A stretch of 64,000 bases of DNA from Aquipuribacter sp051216895 (lineage in GTDB: Bacteria; Actinomycetota; Actinomycetes; Actinomycetales; JBBAYJ01): NCBI RefSeq assembly GCF_051216895.1, contig NZ_JBPKAO010000007.1, positions 138,950 through 202,949 on the forward strand, in the 5' to 3' direction. Position numbers and translations under genes: made by a program. The notes under the pieces were generated by a model, which was not told the origin of the DNA, did no database searches, and saw only the letters and a program-made list of their open reading frames with translations. Shown in pieces: positions 17,250 through 29,083 of the stretch. Every line of letters begins with the position of its first letter. The first letter of the stretch is position 1.

Positions 17250-18941
17250 TCAGCTGTCGGAGACCGTCAGCAGGTTGAACACCTCGTTGGACACCGGGCT
17301 CGGCGTGAAGCCCTCGATGCCGGGGCGGAGCGCGAGCGCCGCCTCGGTGGTGGCGTACGGCAGACCGGGCAGCAGGTCCATGACCTGCCGGTTGGCCTCC
17401 TCGTACAGCTCAGTGCGGACGTCGATGTCGGTCTCGGCCTCCGCCTCGTCGAGCAGGGCGAACAGCTCCGGGTCGTTGAAGCCCCAGTCGGGCTTCTCAC
17501 CCTGGAAGAACGTGCCCAGGAAGTTGTCCGGGTCGCCGAAGTCACCGGTCCACCCGAGCAGGTAGATCGGGGCGCCACCGCTCTGCGCGGCGTCGAGGAA
17601 GTCCGGGGTCCACGGCGCGCCGATGGGCTCGACCGTGAAGCCGACCTCCTCGAGGTCCGCCGCCATCAGCTGGAAGTTCGCGGAGGGGTCCGGCATGTAG
17701 GGACGCGAGACCTCGGTCGGGTACCAGAACTCGAGGGTGAGGTCGGTGACCCCGGACTCCGCGATGAGCTCGCGGGCGCGCTCGGGGTCGTAGTCGTAGG
17801 TGGTGACGTCGTCGGCGTAGCCGAACAGCGACTCCGGCATGAACTGCGTCGGGACCGACGAGCCCTCCGGGTAGTTGGTCGAGATGATGTTCTCGCGGTC
17901 GATCGCGTGGGCGATGGCCTGCCGGATCTGCAGGTTGTCCAGCGGCGGCGCGGCCTGGTTGAAGCCGACGTAGCCGACGGTGAAGGCCGGGCGACGCAGG
18001 ATGGTGTAGCCCTCGGACTCCAGGACGTCGACGTCGGCCGGGTCCACCAGGTCGTAGCCGTCGATGCCGCCGGACTGCAGCTCCTGCGCGCGGGCCGGGC
18101 CGTCGGCGATGGGCCGGAAGACGAGGTTCTGGATGTCGGCCACCTGGCCCCAGTAGTCGTCGTTGCGCTCCAGCACCAGCTGGTTGCCACGCTCCCACGA
18201 CACGAAGGTGAACGGACCGGTGCCCGTGGGGCTGTCGGTGCCGTAGGTGCCCGTGAACTGCGGCTCCTCGCCGCTGCCGCTGATCTCGTCGGCGCCGAAC
18301 TCCTCGAGCGCCGCCGGGCTGCCGATGCTGAACGCGGGCAGCGACAGCGCCGACAGGAACGTCGACGACGGCCGGGTCAGGGTGATGACGGCGGTCGACT
18401 CGTCGGTCGCCTCGCAGGAGGCGTACAGGCTCTCCGGCGCCGCCGGGTCCTCGTTCTCCGCGAAGCCGCCCATCACGGTCGACCAGTAGTACGAGACGTT
18501 GCTGGCCTGCTGGATGCCGGTGAAGTTGTACCAGCGGTCGAAGTTGAAGCAGACCGCCTCCGCGTCGAACGGCTCACCGTCGTGGAAGCTGACCCCCTCG
18601 CGCAGGTTGAACGTCCACTCCAGGCCGTCCTCGCTGGCGCTCCACTCCTCGGCGAGCTGCGGCACGATCTCGGTGCCGCCCTCCTCCGTGGTGACCAGGC
18701 CCTCGAAGATGGACCGGATGACCCGCAGCGACTCGCCGTCGCTGACGTAGGCGCCGTCCAGGATGACCGGGTCGGCGCTGGCGCCGAAGACGAACGTCGC
18801 GTCGGAGGCGGAACCGTCCCCGCCGGCCGCGCCGGACTCCTCGTCGGTGCTGGCGGTGTCGCCGCCGCAAGCCGTGAGGGCCAGGGCGGCGGCAGCTGTG
18901 ACTGCCACGACCCTGAGGCCCCGCGTGATTGTTGACCGCAT
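17250..18941 (-). CDS. Peptide ABC transporter substrate-binding lipoprotein (SBP family 5)
   Basis: A 563-residue extracellular receptor for the adjacent Dpp/Opp-type transporter. The signal peptide ends in a lipobox LTAC with Cys near residue 24, followed by a Gly/Ser/Asp-rich linker. SBP_bac_5 hallmarks are the early GASADPVILDGAYVSD, the long central domain with PTGTGPFTFVSWERG, and RQAIAHAIDRENII. ATG 18941 has a GGGGAG ribosome site. It lies on a short contig between two gaps, so linkage to the dppBCDF-like genes depends on scaffolding although it makes functional sense. The ligand is unknown. Confidence 0.92.
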   Translation of the reverse strand: MRSTITRGLRVVAVTAAAALALTACGGDTASTDEESGAAGGDGSASDATFVFGASADPVILDGAYVSDGESLRVIRSIFEGLVTTEEGGTEIVPQLAEEWSASEDGLEWTFNLREGVSFHDGEPFDAEAVCFNFDRWYNFTGIQQASNVSYYWSTVMGGFAENEDPAAPESLYASCEATDESTAVITLTRPSSTFLSALSLPAFSIGSPAALEEFGADEISGSGEEPQFTGTYGTDSPTGTGPFTFVSWERGNQLVLERNDDYWGQVADIQNLVFRPIADGPARAQELQSGGIDGYDLVDPADVDVLESEGYTILRRPAFTVGYVGFNQAAPPLDNLQIRQAIAHAIDRENIISTNYPEGSSVPTQFMPESLFGYADDVTTYDYDPERARELIAESGVTDLTLEFWYPTEVSRPYMPDPSANFQLMAADLEEVGFTVEPIGAPWTPDFLDAAQSGGAPIYLLGWTGDFGDPDNFLGTFFQGEKPDWGFNDPELFALLDEAEAETDIDVRTELYEEANRQVMDLLPGLPYATTEAALALRPGIEGFTPSPVSNEVFNLLTVSDS

Positions 18942-19004
18942 GTGACTCCCCTGTAGGTGCGACCCGTGGGGCGGGTCGGATCGTGCGAACCTACGACCTC
19001 GGCG

Positions 19005-19066
19005 CGCAAAACTTGCGAGGTAGGCGTCACGGTTCCATCACGAATCGCGCGAACGCCCGATTCGTG
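19005..19066. promoter_or_regulatory. Two dyads in the leader between HAD gene and binding-protein gene
   Basis: CGCAA-AAC-TTGCG (19005-19017) is a 5-bp dyad 64 bases upstream of the binding-protein start, well placed for an operator or promoter element. CACGAATCG-N10-CGATTCGTG (19039-19066) is a perfect 9-bp dyad 25 bases beyond the HAD stop. It could terminate the HAD transcript or bind a regulator of the transporter. Confidence 0.4.
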
Positions 19067-19090
19067 GTGTCACGCCGTCACCGGCCGGTC

Positions 19091-19786
19091 TCACCGCACC
19101 AGGTCGACGACCGACCCTGTGGACAGCCGACCGAGCATCCGGACGTCGAGCCCCTCGAAGCCCGGCAGGCGGCTGCGGCCGACCTTGGCCGGGATGGCGA
19201 CGTGCAGCGGTACGGCCAGGACCCGGCAGCCCGCGGCCTCGGCGGAGGCGACGCCGGGCGGGGAGTCCTCGATGGCCACGCACCGGGCGGGGTCCACGCC
19301 GAGCCGCTCCGCCGCGGTCAGGTACGGCTCGGGGTGCGGCTTGCCGTGGGTGACGGCGTCGCCGGTGACGACGGCGTCGAACGTGCCCGCGGGCAGCGCC
19401 TCCACGATGGCTCCGGCCAGGTTCGCGTAGGACATGGTCACCAGCGCCTGCGGCACCCCGGCGGCCGCGCACGCCTGGAGCAGCTCACGCGCGCCGGGCC
19501 GGAACGGCGGGTCCTCGCGGACCCGGACGACCATGCGCTCCAGCAGCGCGTCCACGACCTGCTCCGACGTCAGGTCGATGCCGCTGCGCTCCACCAGGAT
19601 CTGCCCGCTGACCGGGAGCGCGTTGCCGACCAGGGCCAGGCCGTCCTCGTGGGTCCAGGTGCCGCCGTGGGCGGTGACGAGCTCGGTCTCGGCCTCGATC
19701 CAGTACGGCTCGGTGTCGACGAGGGTGCCGTCCATGTCCCACAGGACGGCGGCGGGCAGGGCCTGGCTGGTGGTGCTCGGGCTCAC
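19091..19786 (-). CDS. HAD-superfamily hydrolase (beta-phosphoglucomutase/phosphatase type)
   Basis: A 231-residue HAD phosphatase, subfamily I with helical cap. Motif I DMDGTLVDTEPYW (Asp nucleophile and the general acid two residues on), motif II VTMSYAN (Ser/Thr), the Lys of motif III in THGKPHPEPYL and motif IV IEDSPPGV are all in place. The start GTG has AGGAG upstream. Substrates in this group are sugar phosphates or small phosphoesters; none can be assigned. It ends about 150 bp before the peptide-binding lipoprotein gene. Confidence 0.85.
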   Translation of the reverse strand: MSPSTTSQALPAAVLWDMDGTLVDTEPYWIEAETELVTAHGGTWTHEDGLALVGNALPVSGQILVERSGIDLTSEQVVDALLERMVVRVREDPPFRPGARELLQACAAAGVPQALVTMSYANLAGAIVEALPAGTFDAVVTGDAVTHGKPHPEPYLTAAERLGVDPARCVAIEDSPPGVASAEAAGCRVLAVPLHVAIPAKVGRSRLPGFEGLDVRMLGRLSTGSVVDLVR

Positions 19787-19811
19787 GGAGCTCCTCGTCG
19801 GGTTGCGTGCT

Positions 19812-19972
19812 GGGGGGGGGGGGGGGGGGGTGCCGTCCGGTCAGGTGGCGTTGAAGTCCTTGGCCTCGGTGTNNNNNNNNNNNNNNNNNNNNNNNNNNNN
19901 NNNNNNNNNNNNNNNNNNNNNNNNNNNNNNNNNNNNNNNNNNNNNNNNNNNNNNNNNNNNNNNGGGGGGGGG
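19812..19972. other. Assembly gap with poly-G flanks and duplicated contig end
   Basis: A run of 19 G (19812-19830), 42 bases that repeat the end of metH, 91 N (19873-19963) and another 9 G (19964-19972) form a failed contig join. The real sequence probably runs from the HAD start through one poly-G tract straight into the metH stop. Confidence 0.9.
19831..19872 (-). pseudogene. False partial copy of the metH 3' end
   Basis: These 42 bases match 19973-20014 with three mismatches. Read on the minus strand they give TEAKDFNAT-stop, against AEAKYFNAT-stop in the real gene. The family normally has AKYF, so this copy carries errors. It is best explained as the low-quality end of a contig that overlaps its neighbour, not a second gene. 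Confidence 0.8.
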
Positions 19973-19982
19973 CGCCGTCCGG

Positions 19983-23480
<3,498 letters not shown>

Positions 23481-23487
23481 GGGCGCG

Positions 23488-23493
23488 AGTGTA
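23488..23493 (-). promoter_or_regulatory. -10 box TACACT of metH
   Basis: On the minus strand TACACT ends 7 nt before the metH ATG, with no Shine-Dalgarno in between, which fits a leaderless transcript. Confidence 0.5.
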
Positions 23494-23536
23494 GGTGCGT
23501 AGGCTTGCCGCCGGTCCGGCAGTTCCGGGAGGTGGC

Positions 23537-24406
23537 ATGACGGAGAACGACGCAGGTGGTACGGCTCACCCCGATGGTGACGGTCCCGCCGGTGGCGAAG
23601 GAGCACCCCTGCTCATCGCCGCGTTCCGGGGCTGGAACGACGCCGCCGACAGCGCGAGCGACGCCGTGGAGCACCTCGTCGAGTCCTGGGCGGCCGTGCC
23701 GGTCGCCGAGCTGGACCCCGAGCCCTACTACGACTTCCAGGTCAACCGGCCCGAGGCGGTCGTCGCCGCCGACGGCACCCGTGAGCTGGTCTGGCCCGGT
23801 ACGAGGGTCCTGCGGGCGCACGTCCACGGCCGCACGGTGCTGCTGGTCGACGGCACCGAGCCGTCCACCCGCTGGCGCACCTTCTGCGCCGAGATCCTGC
23901 AGGTCGCGGCCGCCCACGGCGTGCAGCGCGTGCTGACGCTGGCGGCGCTGCTCACCGACGTCCCCCACACCCGCCCCATCCCGGTGAGCGTCACCACGCA
24001 GGACCCGGACTCGGCGCAGCGGTGGGGGCTGGAGGTGTCCAGCTACGAGGGCCCGACCGGCATCGTCGGCGTGCTGCAGCACGAGGCGGCCCGGCTGGGG
24101 CTGGGTGGCGTGTCGTTGTGGGCCGCGGTGCCGCACTACGTGGCCCAGCCGCCCAACCCCAAGGCGACCCTGGCCCTGCTGGGCAAGCTGGAGGACCTGT
24201 CGGGCCTGTCGAGCCCGGTCACGGAGCTGCTCGAGGAGGCCGACGCGTGGCAGCGCGGGGTCGACGAGCTCGCCTCCGACGACGAGGAGATCGCCGAGTA
24301 CGTGACGCAGCTGGAGGAGGCGCGCGACACCGCCGACCTGCCCGAGGCGTCCGGCGAGGCCATCGCCCGGGAGTTCGAGAAGTACCTCCGCCGCCGCGAA
24401 CGCTGA
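23537..24406 (+). CDS. PAC2-family protein
   Basis: A 289-residue PAC2 (proteasome assembly chaperone-like) protein, the Rv2125 type found beside metH in mycobacteria (from memory). Features are the early AAFRGWNDAADSASDAVEHL, the central VLTLAALLTDVPHTRP, and the C-terminal helical part with LLEEADAWQRGVDELASDDEEIAEYV. ATG 23537 has a GGGAGG ribosome site, unlike its leaderless neighbours. The role in bacteria is not settled. It converges with mshC across a 237-bp gap rich in repeats. Confidence 0.85.
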   Translation: MTENDAGGTAHPDGDGPAGGEGAPLLIAAFRGWNDAADSASDAVEHLVESWAAVPVAELDPEPYYDFQVNRPEAVVAADGTRELVWPGTRVLRAHVHGRTVLLVDGTEPSTRWRTFCAEILQVAAAHGVQRVLTLAALLTDVPHTRPIPVSVTTQDPDSAQRWGLEVSSYEGPTGIVGVLQHEAARLGLGGVSLWAAVPHYVAQPPNPKATLALLGKLEDLSGLSSPVTELLEEADAWQRGVDELASDDEEIAEYVTQLEEARDTADLPEASGEAIAREFEKYLRRRER

Positions 24407-24464
24407 CCCGCCCCGGGGCGGGGCGCGGTCCCGGTGGGCTCCGACGTCCGCGCGGGGCCCCGGG

Positions 24465-24545
24465 CCGTACCGACCAGCGACACGACACGCGGGCTCGACG
24501 GCCGGACCGCCGGATCGGCAGCTCCTGTGTCGCTGGTCGGTACGG
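24465..24545. repeat. 19-bp perfect inverted repeat with 43-nt spacer
   Basis: Arms 24465-24483 and 24527-24545 are exact reverse complements (CCGTACCGACCAGCGACAC type). The spacer contains a smaller GC-rich dyad. It lies between the convergent PAC2 and mshC genes and may be a two-way terminator or a small mobile palindromic element. No other copy was noticed in the window. Confidence 0.6.
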
Positions 24546-24570
24546 GGGCAGCCGACCCCCGCCCCGGCCC

Positions 24571-24603
24571 GGCCCCGCCCCGGCCCCGCCCCGGCCCCGC
24601 CCC
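24571..24603. repeat. Three exact 11-bp tandem units GGCCCCGCCCC
   Basis: Three exact copies with partial ones on each side, just downstream of the 19-bp inverted repeat and before the mshC stop. A short hairpin (CTCGGC / GCCGAG, 24612-24632) follows. Non-coding and low complexity. Confidence 0.7.
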
Positions 24604-24643
24604 GGCCGCGCCTCGGCCGAGCAGCAGCCGAGCCCTGCTCGCC

Positions 24644-25897
24644 CTACAGCCGGATGCCGAGCAGGGCGTCGACGGCGCGGGAGACCAGGCCGGGGGCGCC
24701 CAGGTCGTGGGGCTCGGCGCCCTCACCGGCCTCCTGACGGGTGCACCAGTCGTCGACGGCCGCCAGCGCCGTCGGGGCGTCGAGGTCGTCGGCCAGGGCG
24801 GCGCGCACCCGGGCCAGGGTGGACCCGGCCTCGGGCCCGCCCTCCCGGGACACGGCGGAGCGCCAGCGTGCGGCCCGGGCGGACGCGGCCTCGACCTCGG
24901 CGGCGCTCCACGTCCAGTCGCTGCGGTAGTGGTGGGACAGCAGCGCCAGCCGGACCACGTGGGCCGGGACCCCGTCGGCGGTCAGCCGGTGGACGAACTC
25001 CAGGTTGCCCTTGGACTTGCTCATCTTCTCGCCGTCGAGCCCGACCATGCCGGTGTGGGCGTAGCTGCGGGCGTACGGGCGCAGGCCCAGGGCGTGGCTG
25101 TGGGCGGCGCCCATCTCGTGGTGGGGGAACGCCAGGTCGGACCCGCCCCCCTGGACCGTGAACGCGTGCCCGAGCTCGGCCAGGGCGATGGCGACGCACT
25201 CCACGTGCCAGCCGGGACGGCCGTCCGGCAGGCCCTCCGACGGCCAGGACGGCTCCCCGTCGCGGCGGCCCCGCCACAGCAGGGGGTCCAGCGGGTCCCG
25301 CTTGCCGGGACGGTCGGGGTCGCCTCCCCGCTCCGCCGCGTGCAGCAGCATCGTGTCGCGGTCCAGGCCCGACACCGCGCCCAGGTCGTCGACGGCGGCC
25401 ACGTCGAAGTAGACGTCCTCGACGTCGCTGCCGTCCACGGGCAGCCGGTAGGCCGCCCCCGCCTGCTCCAGCCGTCGCACCACGGCCCCGACGTCGCCCA
25501 CCACCTCGGTCACGCCGACGAACGCGTGCGGCGGGATGACGGCCAGCGCGGCCATGTCGTCGCGGAACACGTCGGTCTGGGTCTCGGCCAGGTCCCGCCA
25601 GTCGACGCCGGTGGCGGTCGCACGCTCCAGGAGCGGGTCGTCGACGTCGGTGACGTTCTGCACGTACCGGACCGGGTGGCCGGCGTCGAGCCAGGCCCGG
25701 TGCAGCAGGTCGAAGGCGACGTAGGTGGCGGCGTGGCCGAGGTGAGCGGCGTCGTAGGGGGTGATGCCGCAGACGTACAGCCCGGCCGTGCCGTGGACCG
25801 GGACGTCGACCACGTCGCCGACCGAGCTGTCGAACAGGCGGACCTCCGGGCCGGTTCCGGGCAGGTGGGGCAGGGACGGCTCCGGCCAGGACTTCAC
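24644..25897 (-). CDS. mshC: Cysteine:1D-myo-inosityl 2-amino-2-deoxy-alpha-D-glucopyranoside ligase
   Basis: A 417-residue ATP-dependent ligase that joins L-cysteine to GlcN-Ins, the third committed step of mycothiol synthesis. It is a class I aminoacyl-tRNA-synthetase-like fold related to CysS. The zinc-binding Cys43 is in YVCGITPYDA, the HIGH-type motif is HLGH (52-55), and KMSKS occurs in EKMSKSKGN in the C-terminal half. The actinobacterial N terminus KSWPEPSLP with the GTG start is typical of MshC. A TAGGCT box (25905-25910) 7 nt before the start indicates a leaderless mRNA. Mycothiol is the main thiol of this phylum. Confidence 0.95.
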   Translation of the reverse strand: MKSWPEPSLPHLPGTGPEVRLFDSSVGDVVDVPVHGTAGLYVCGITPYDAAHLGHAATYVAFDLLHRAWLDAGHPVRYVQNVTDVDDPLLERATATGVDWRDLAETQTDVFRDDMAALAVIPPHAFVGVTEVVGDVGAVVRRLEQAGAAYRLPVDGSDVEDVYFDVAAVDDLGAVSGLDRDTMLLHAAERGGDPDRPGKRDPLDPLLWRGRRDGEPSWPSEGLPDGRPGWHVECVAIALAELGHAFTVQGGGSDLAFPHHEMGAAHSHALGLRPYARSYAHTGMVGLDGEKMSKSKGNLEFVHRLTADGVPAHVVRLALLSHHYRSDWTWSAAEVEAASARAARWRSAVSREGGPEAGSTLARVRAALADDLDAPTALAAVDDWCTRQEAGEGAEPHDLGAPGLVSRAVDALLGIRL

Positions 25898-25904
25898 GGC
25901 GCGC

Positions 25905-25910
25905 AGCCTA
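25905..25910 (-). promoter_or_regulatory. -10 box TAGGCT of mshC
   Basis: TAGGCT on the minus strand ends 7 nt before the GTG of mshC. It indicates that mshC has its own promoter rather than depending only on the SCO1664-like gene 103 bp upstream. Confidence 0.5.
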
Positions 25911-26000
25911 CGACGGCCCCGGACCCGGCCCCGCCACGGTCCGGTCCGGGGACCCGGGCGGCGCCGGGGCGCGACCTGCCGGGGCCGGGCGAAGCGGGGC

Positions 26001-26873
26001 TCAGATCGCCGGCCACGGGATGGACGGCCAGCCACCGGACGGCTCGGGCATGGCGCCGCCGTCCCGCAGCCCGCGGACCCGTTCCCGGGTGCGCTCGACC
26101 TCGTCCAGGCGCAGCAGCCGCTCGAGCATCTCCGTGAGCGGGGAGCCGTCGGCCAGGGCGTCGGCCAGGTGGTCGAGCTCGGACCGCTCCCCCGCGCCCA
26201 GCGGCTGCCCGGCCCAGCCCCAGAGCACGGTCCGCAGCTTGTCCTCGGTGTTGAACGTCAGGCCGTGGTCGACGCCCCGAACGGCCCCGCCCGGGCCCCG
26301 CAGCACGTGCCCGCCCTTGCGGTCGGCGTTGTTGGCCACCGCGTCCAGCAGCGCCATCCGCCGCAGCCGCGGGTCGTCCCGGTGGACCAGCAGCAGCGGG
26401 TCCCCGGCGCCGTTCTCGGCCTCCAGCACCGTCAGCCAGCCGTCGGTCAGGTCGTCGGGGTCGACGACGTCGACCAGCGGGTCGTCGTCGACCTCCTCCA
26501 CCCACAGCTGGACGCTGCCCGGCCCGAACGGCCCGTCGGGACGGGGGACCGTCAGCGGCACGGTGTCCCAGCCGGCCGCGTCGGCCAGCAGGTAGGAGGC
26601 GACCTCGCGGTCGGCGAGCGTGCCGTGGGGGAAGTCCCACAGCGGCCGCTCGCCGCGGACCGGCTTGTAGACCGCCCGCACCGAGATCCCGTCCAGGGAC
26701 ACCTCGACCAGCAGGGTGGCGTTCGACGCCTGGACGAGCCGGCCGACCACCTCGACGCGACCGCTCATCAGGACGACCGCGAGGGCTGCGGGGTCCGCCA
26801 CCCGGGGGTCGGTCGGGGCGACGTCGGGCAGGTCCGTCGCGGACGTGTCGGGGCCAGGACGAGCAGGGCTCAC
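26001..26873 (-). CDS. SCO1664-family protein (PI3/PI4-kinase-like fold)
   Basis: A 290-residue protein of the SCO1664 family found beside mshC across actinobacteria. The family is described as related to phosphatidylinositol 3/4-kinases. Visible features are VYKPVRGERPLWDFP (a Lys on a glycine-poor strand, as in the kinase N-lobe), ALLDAVANNADRKGGHVL (catalytic-loop-like N...DRK) and GVDHGLTFNTEDKLRTVLWGW (metal-binding DHG). The frame is open upstream inside the DUF3090 gene; GTG 26873 is chosen because it starts 10 bp after the DUF3090 stop and gives the usual length. Activity and substrate are unknown. Confidence 0.8.
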   Translation of the reverse strand: MSPARPGPDTSATDLPDVAPTDPRVADPAALAVVLMSGRVEVVGRLVQASNATLLVEVSLDGISVRAVYKPVRGERPLWDFPHGTLADREVASYLLADAAGWDTVPLTVPRPDGPFGPGSVQLWVEEVDDDPLVDVVDPDDLTDGWLTVLEAENGAGDPLLLVHRDDPRLRRMALLDAVANNADRKGGHVLRGPGGAVRGVDHGLTFNTEDKLRTVLWGWAGQPLGAGERSELDHLADALADGSPLTEMLERLLRLDEVERTRERVRGLRDGGAMPEPSGGWPSIPWPAI

Positions 26874-26883
26874 GCGACCAGTG

Positions 26884-27441
26884 TCAGCGTCGGTAGCCGT
26901 TGGCGCGCGGGCAGACGTGCCCCTCGGGGTCCAGGGGGTCCCCGCAGAACGGGCAGGAAGGCCGGCCGGCCTGCACGACCGCCTCGGCACGGACCACGAA
27001 CGCCCGGGCGGCCGCGCCGTCCAGGCTGACCCGCAGCATGCCCAGCGCGGGGTCGGCCTCGGCGGCCTCCGCGGGGTCGCTGACGCCGTCGGTCTCGGTG
27101 ACCTGCAACGCCTCGATGACCACGCGGTCCCGGTCGGAGTCCCAGGCCAGGCTCATCACGCCGACCCGGAAGTCCTCCTCGATCGGGGTGGTGAGCGGGT
27201 CGGTGTCGACGCTGCCCTCGGGGGCCAGCGCGGGGACCGGCGCCGTGCCGCCGCTCCGGCTCACGACCAGGTCGAGCAGCTCCTCGACCCGCTGGGCCAG
27301 CACCTGGACCTGCGCCTTCTCCACCGCCACCGAGGTGACGCGGCCCCGGTCGCTGGCCTGCAGGAAGAAGGTCCGCTGCCCGGGCTCGCCGACGGTCCCG
27401 ACGACGAAGCGCCGGGGCGGGTCGTAGTCGTAGACAGGCAC
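26884..27441 (-). CDS. DUF3090 family protein
   Basis: A 185-residue actinobacterial protein of unknown function (DUF3090, the Rv2134c type from memory). It begins YDYDPPRRFVVGTVGEPGQRTFFLQA and ends with a CPFCGDPLDPEGHVC cluster that could bind zinc. GTG 27441 has TAGGGT 6 nt upstream (27448-27453), so transcription may begin here without a leader even though the phosphomutase gene stops only 9 bp away. Its fixed place in the mshC neighbourhood suggests a shared physiological role, but none has been shown. Confidence 0.85.
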   Translation of the reverse strand: MPVYDYDPPRRFVVGTVGEPGQRTFFLQASDRGRVTSVAVEKAQVQVLAQRVEELLDLVVSRSGGTAPVPALAPEGSVDTDPLTTPIEEDFRVGVMSLAWDSDRDRVVIEALQVTETDGVSDPAEAAEADPALGMLRVSLDGAAARAFVVRAEAVVQAGRPSCPFCGDPLDPEGHVCPRANGYRR

Positions 27442-27450
27442 CTGGCCACC

Positions 27451-28197
27451 CTATCCGCGACCGTCGGTGCCAGAGCCCGCTCCCCCACCCACGACGGCGT
27501 CGGAGCTGTCAGCCGTGCGCGAACGCCCGCGCCGCGGCTTGGTGCCGGTGAAGCCGGACAGGTCCCCGCCGGTGTCGTTGGACCGCAGCAGGAACGGCCG
27601 GGTAGCGGTGTAGCGGATCGCGGTGACCGACGCGGGGTCGGCCACGACCCGCTGGAACGTGTCCAGGTGGGACCCGACGGCGTCGGCCACGACCGCCTTG
27701 ATGACGTCGCCGTGGGTGACCGCGACCCAGACGGCGTGCTCGCCGACCTCGGCGCGCAGCCGGGCGTCGGTGTCGCGCACGGCGGCCACGGCGCGGGCCT
27801 GGACGTCGCGCAGGGCCTCACCGCCGGGGAACTGGGCCGCCGAGGGGTGCTGCTGGACCACGGCCCAGTGCGGCTCCTTGGCCAGGTCCTTCAGCGCCCG
27901 GTTGGTCCAGTCGCCGTAGTCGCACTCGCTGAGCCGGTCGTCCAGGACGAGCTCGGGGCGGTGCCGGAGCCGGCCACGGGGCCCGTGGACGGCCCGTACG
28001 GCCTCGGCGGTGTCGACGCACCGCTGCACGGGGCTGGACACGACGGCCGACAGCGCGACGGGGGCCAGTCGCAGGGCCAGGGCCTCCACCTGGGCGCGCC
28101 CGACGTCGTCGAGCAGCACCCCCGGGGTACGGCCGGCGAGGACACCGGCGGTGTTGGCGGTGCTCCGACCATGACGCAGCAGCAGGACCGTGGGCAC
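27451..28197 (-). CDS. Histidine-phosphatase/phosphomutase-like protein (MSMEG_4193 type)
   Basis: A 248-residue member of the phosphoglycerate-mutase-like histidine phosphatases. The nucleophile is His in LLLRHGRSTANT (about 5-16), the second Arg/Glu block is SECDYGDW, and the second catalytic His is in VWVAVTHGDVIKAVV. The C terminus is Gly/Arg-rich. GTG 28197 follows TACCCT (28204-28209) by 6 nt. Family members near mshC are annotated as putative phosphomutases; the physiological phosphoester is unknown. Confidence 0.85.
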   Translation of the reverse strand: MPTVLLLRHGRSTANTAGVLAGRTPGVLLDDVGRAQVEALALRLAPVALSAVVSSPVQRCVDTAEAVRAVHGPRGRLRHRPELVLDDRLSECDYGDWTNRALKDLAKEPHWAVVQQHPSAAQFPGGEALRDVQARAVAAVRDTDARLRAEVGEHAVWVAVTHGDVIKAVVADAVGSHLDTFQRVVADPASVTAIRYTATRPFLLRSNDTGGDLSGFTGTKPRRGRSRTADSSDAVVGGGAGSGTDGRG

Positions 28198-28264
28198 GGG
28201 GCGAGGGTACGTGCCGCCGGCCCGGGTCGGCGCCGCCGCCCGGGTCAGGCGCGCTCGGCCCGGC

Positions 28265-29083
28265 TCAGGCCTGGACGGTCCCGGTGAGCAGCAGGGCGTA
28301 GATGACCGCGGCCAGGCCGATCCGGTACCAGACGAAGATGCCGAACCCGCGGGTCGAGACGAACTTGAGGAACCAGTGGATGACGACCAGGGCCACGGCG
28401 AACCCGATGACGGTGGCCAGGATCGTCGGCCCCCAGGCGACCGGCCCGGAGCTGATCTCCCGCAGCTCGAACAGCCCGGAGGCGTACACCGCCGGGATGG
28501 CGAGCAGGAACGCGTACCGCGCCGCGGCGGCCCGGGTGTAGCCGAGCAGCAGGCCCGCGGTGATCGTGCCGCCGGAGCGTGAGACGCCGGGGATGAGCGC
28601 CAGCGCCTGGGCGAAGCCGTAGAGGACGCCGTCGCGCCAGGTCAGGTCCCGCAGCACCTTGACCTCGCTGGCTTTCTTGTCCGCGTAGCCCAGCAGCAGC
28701 GCGAACACCCAGAGCATGGTGGCCACGATCCACAGGCTGCGCAGGTCGTCCCGGATGAAGTCCTGGAACAGGAAGCCGAGCACCCCGATGGGCAGCGACC
28801 CCAGGATGATCAGCCAGCCCATCCGGGCGTCGGGGTCGTCGCGGGGGCGCTTGCCGACCAGCGACAGCGACCAGGCGGTGATGATGCGGACGATGTCGCG
28901 GAAGAAGTAGACGACGACGGCCGTCTCGGTCCCGATCTGCGTGACGGCCGTGAACGACGCGCCGGGGTCGGTGCCCATCAGCTCTCCGACCACGCGCAGG
29001 TGCGCGCTGGAGCTGATGGGGAGGAACTCCGTCAGGCCCTGGACGAGGCCGAGGACTGCACCCTCGAGGTAGCCGACGCTCAT
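28265..29083 (-). CDS. uppP: Undecaprenyl-diphosphatase (BacA/UppP)
   Basis: A 272-residue polytopic membrane phosphatase that recycles undecaprenyl pyrophosphate for cell-wall synthesis and gives bacitracin tolerance. The two diagnostic motifs are present: GLTEFLPISSSAHL near the N terminus (Glu/Ser block) and LIPGVSRSGGTI (PGxSRSGG block) about residue 160. Around eight hydrophobic segments fill the rest. The frame is open upstream; ATG 29083 overlaps the TGA of the F420 oxidoreductase gene (ATGA) and begins the conserved region. Confidence 0.95.
   Translation of the reverse strand: MSVGYLEGAVLGLVQGLTEFLPISSSAHLRVVGELMGTDPGASFTAVTQIGTETAVVVYFFRDIVRIITAWSLSLVGKRPRDDPDARMGWLIILGSLPIGVLGFLFQDFIRDDLRSLWIVATMLWVFALLLGYADKKASEVKVLRDLTWRDGVLYGFAQALALIPGVSRSGGTITAGLLLGYTRAAAARYAFLLAIPAVYASGLFELREISSGPVAWGPTILATVIGFAVALVVIHWFLKFVSTRGFGIFVWYRIGLAAVIYALLLTGTVQA

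Noticed and set aside
19831..19872. A second metH-like gene or true gene remnant
   Set aside because: Its match to the adjacent metH end, the gap and the poly-G flanks are better explained by overlapping contig ends.
23481..23536. Possible cobalamin riboswitch before metH
   Set aside because: Only 56 bp separate the divergent starts and the metH transcript looks leaderless, so no riboswitch can fit.
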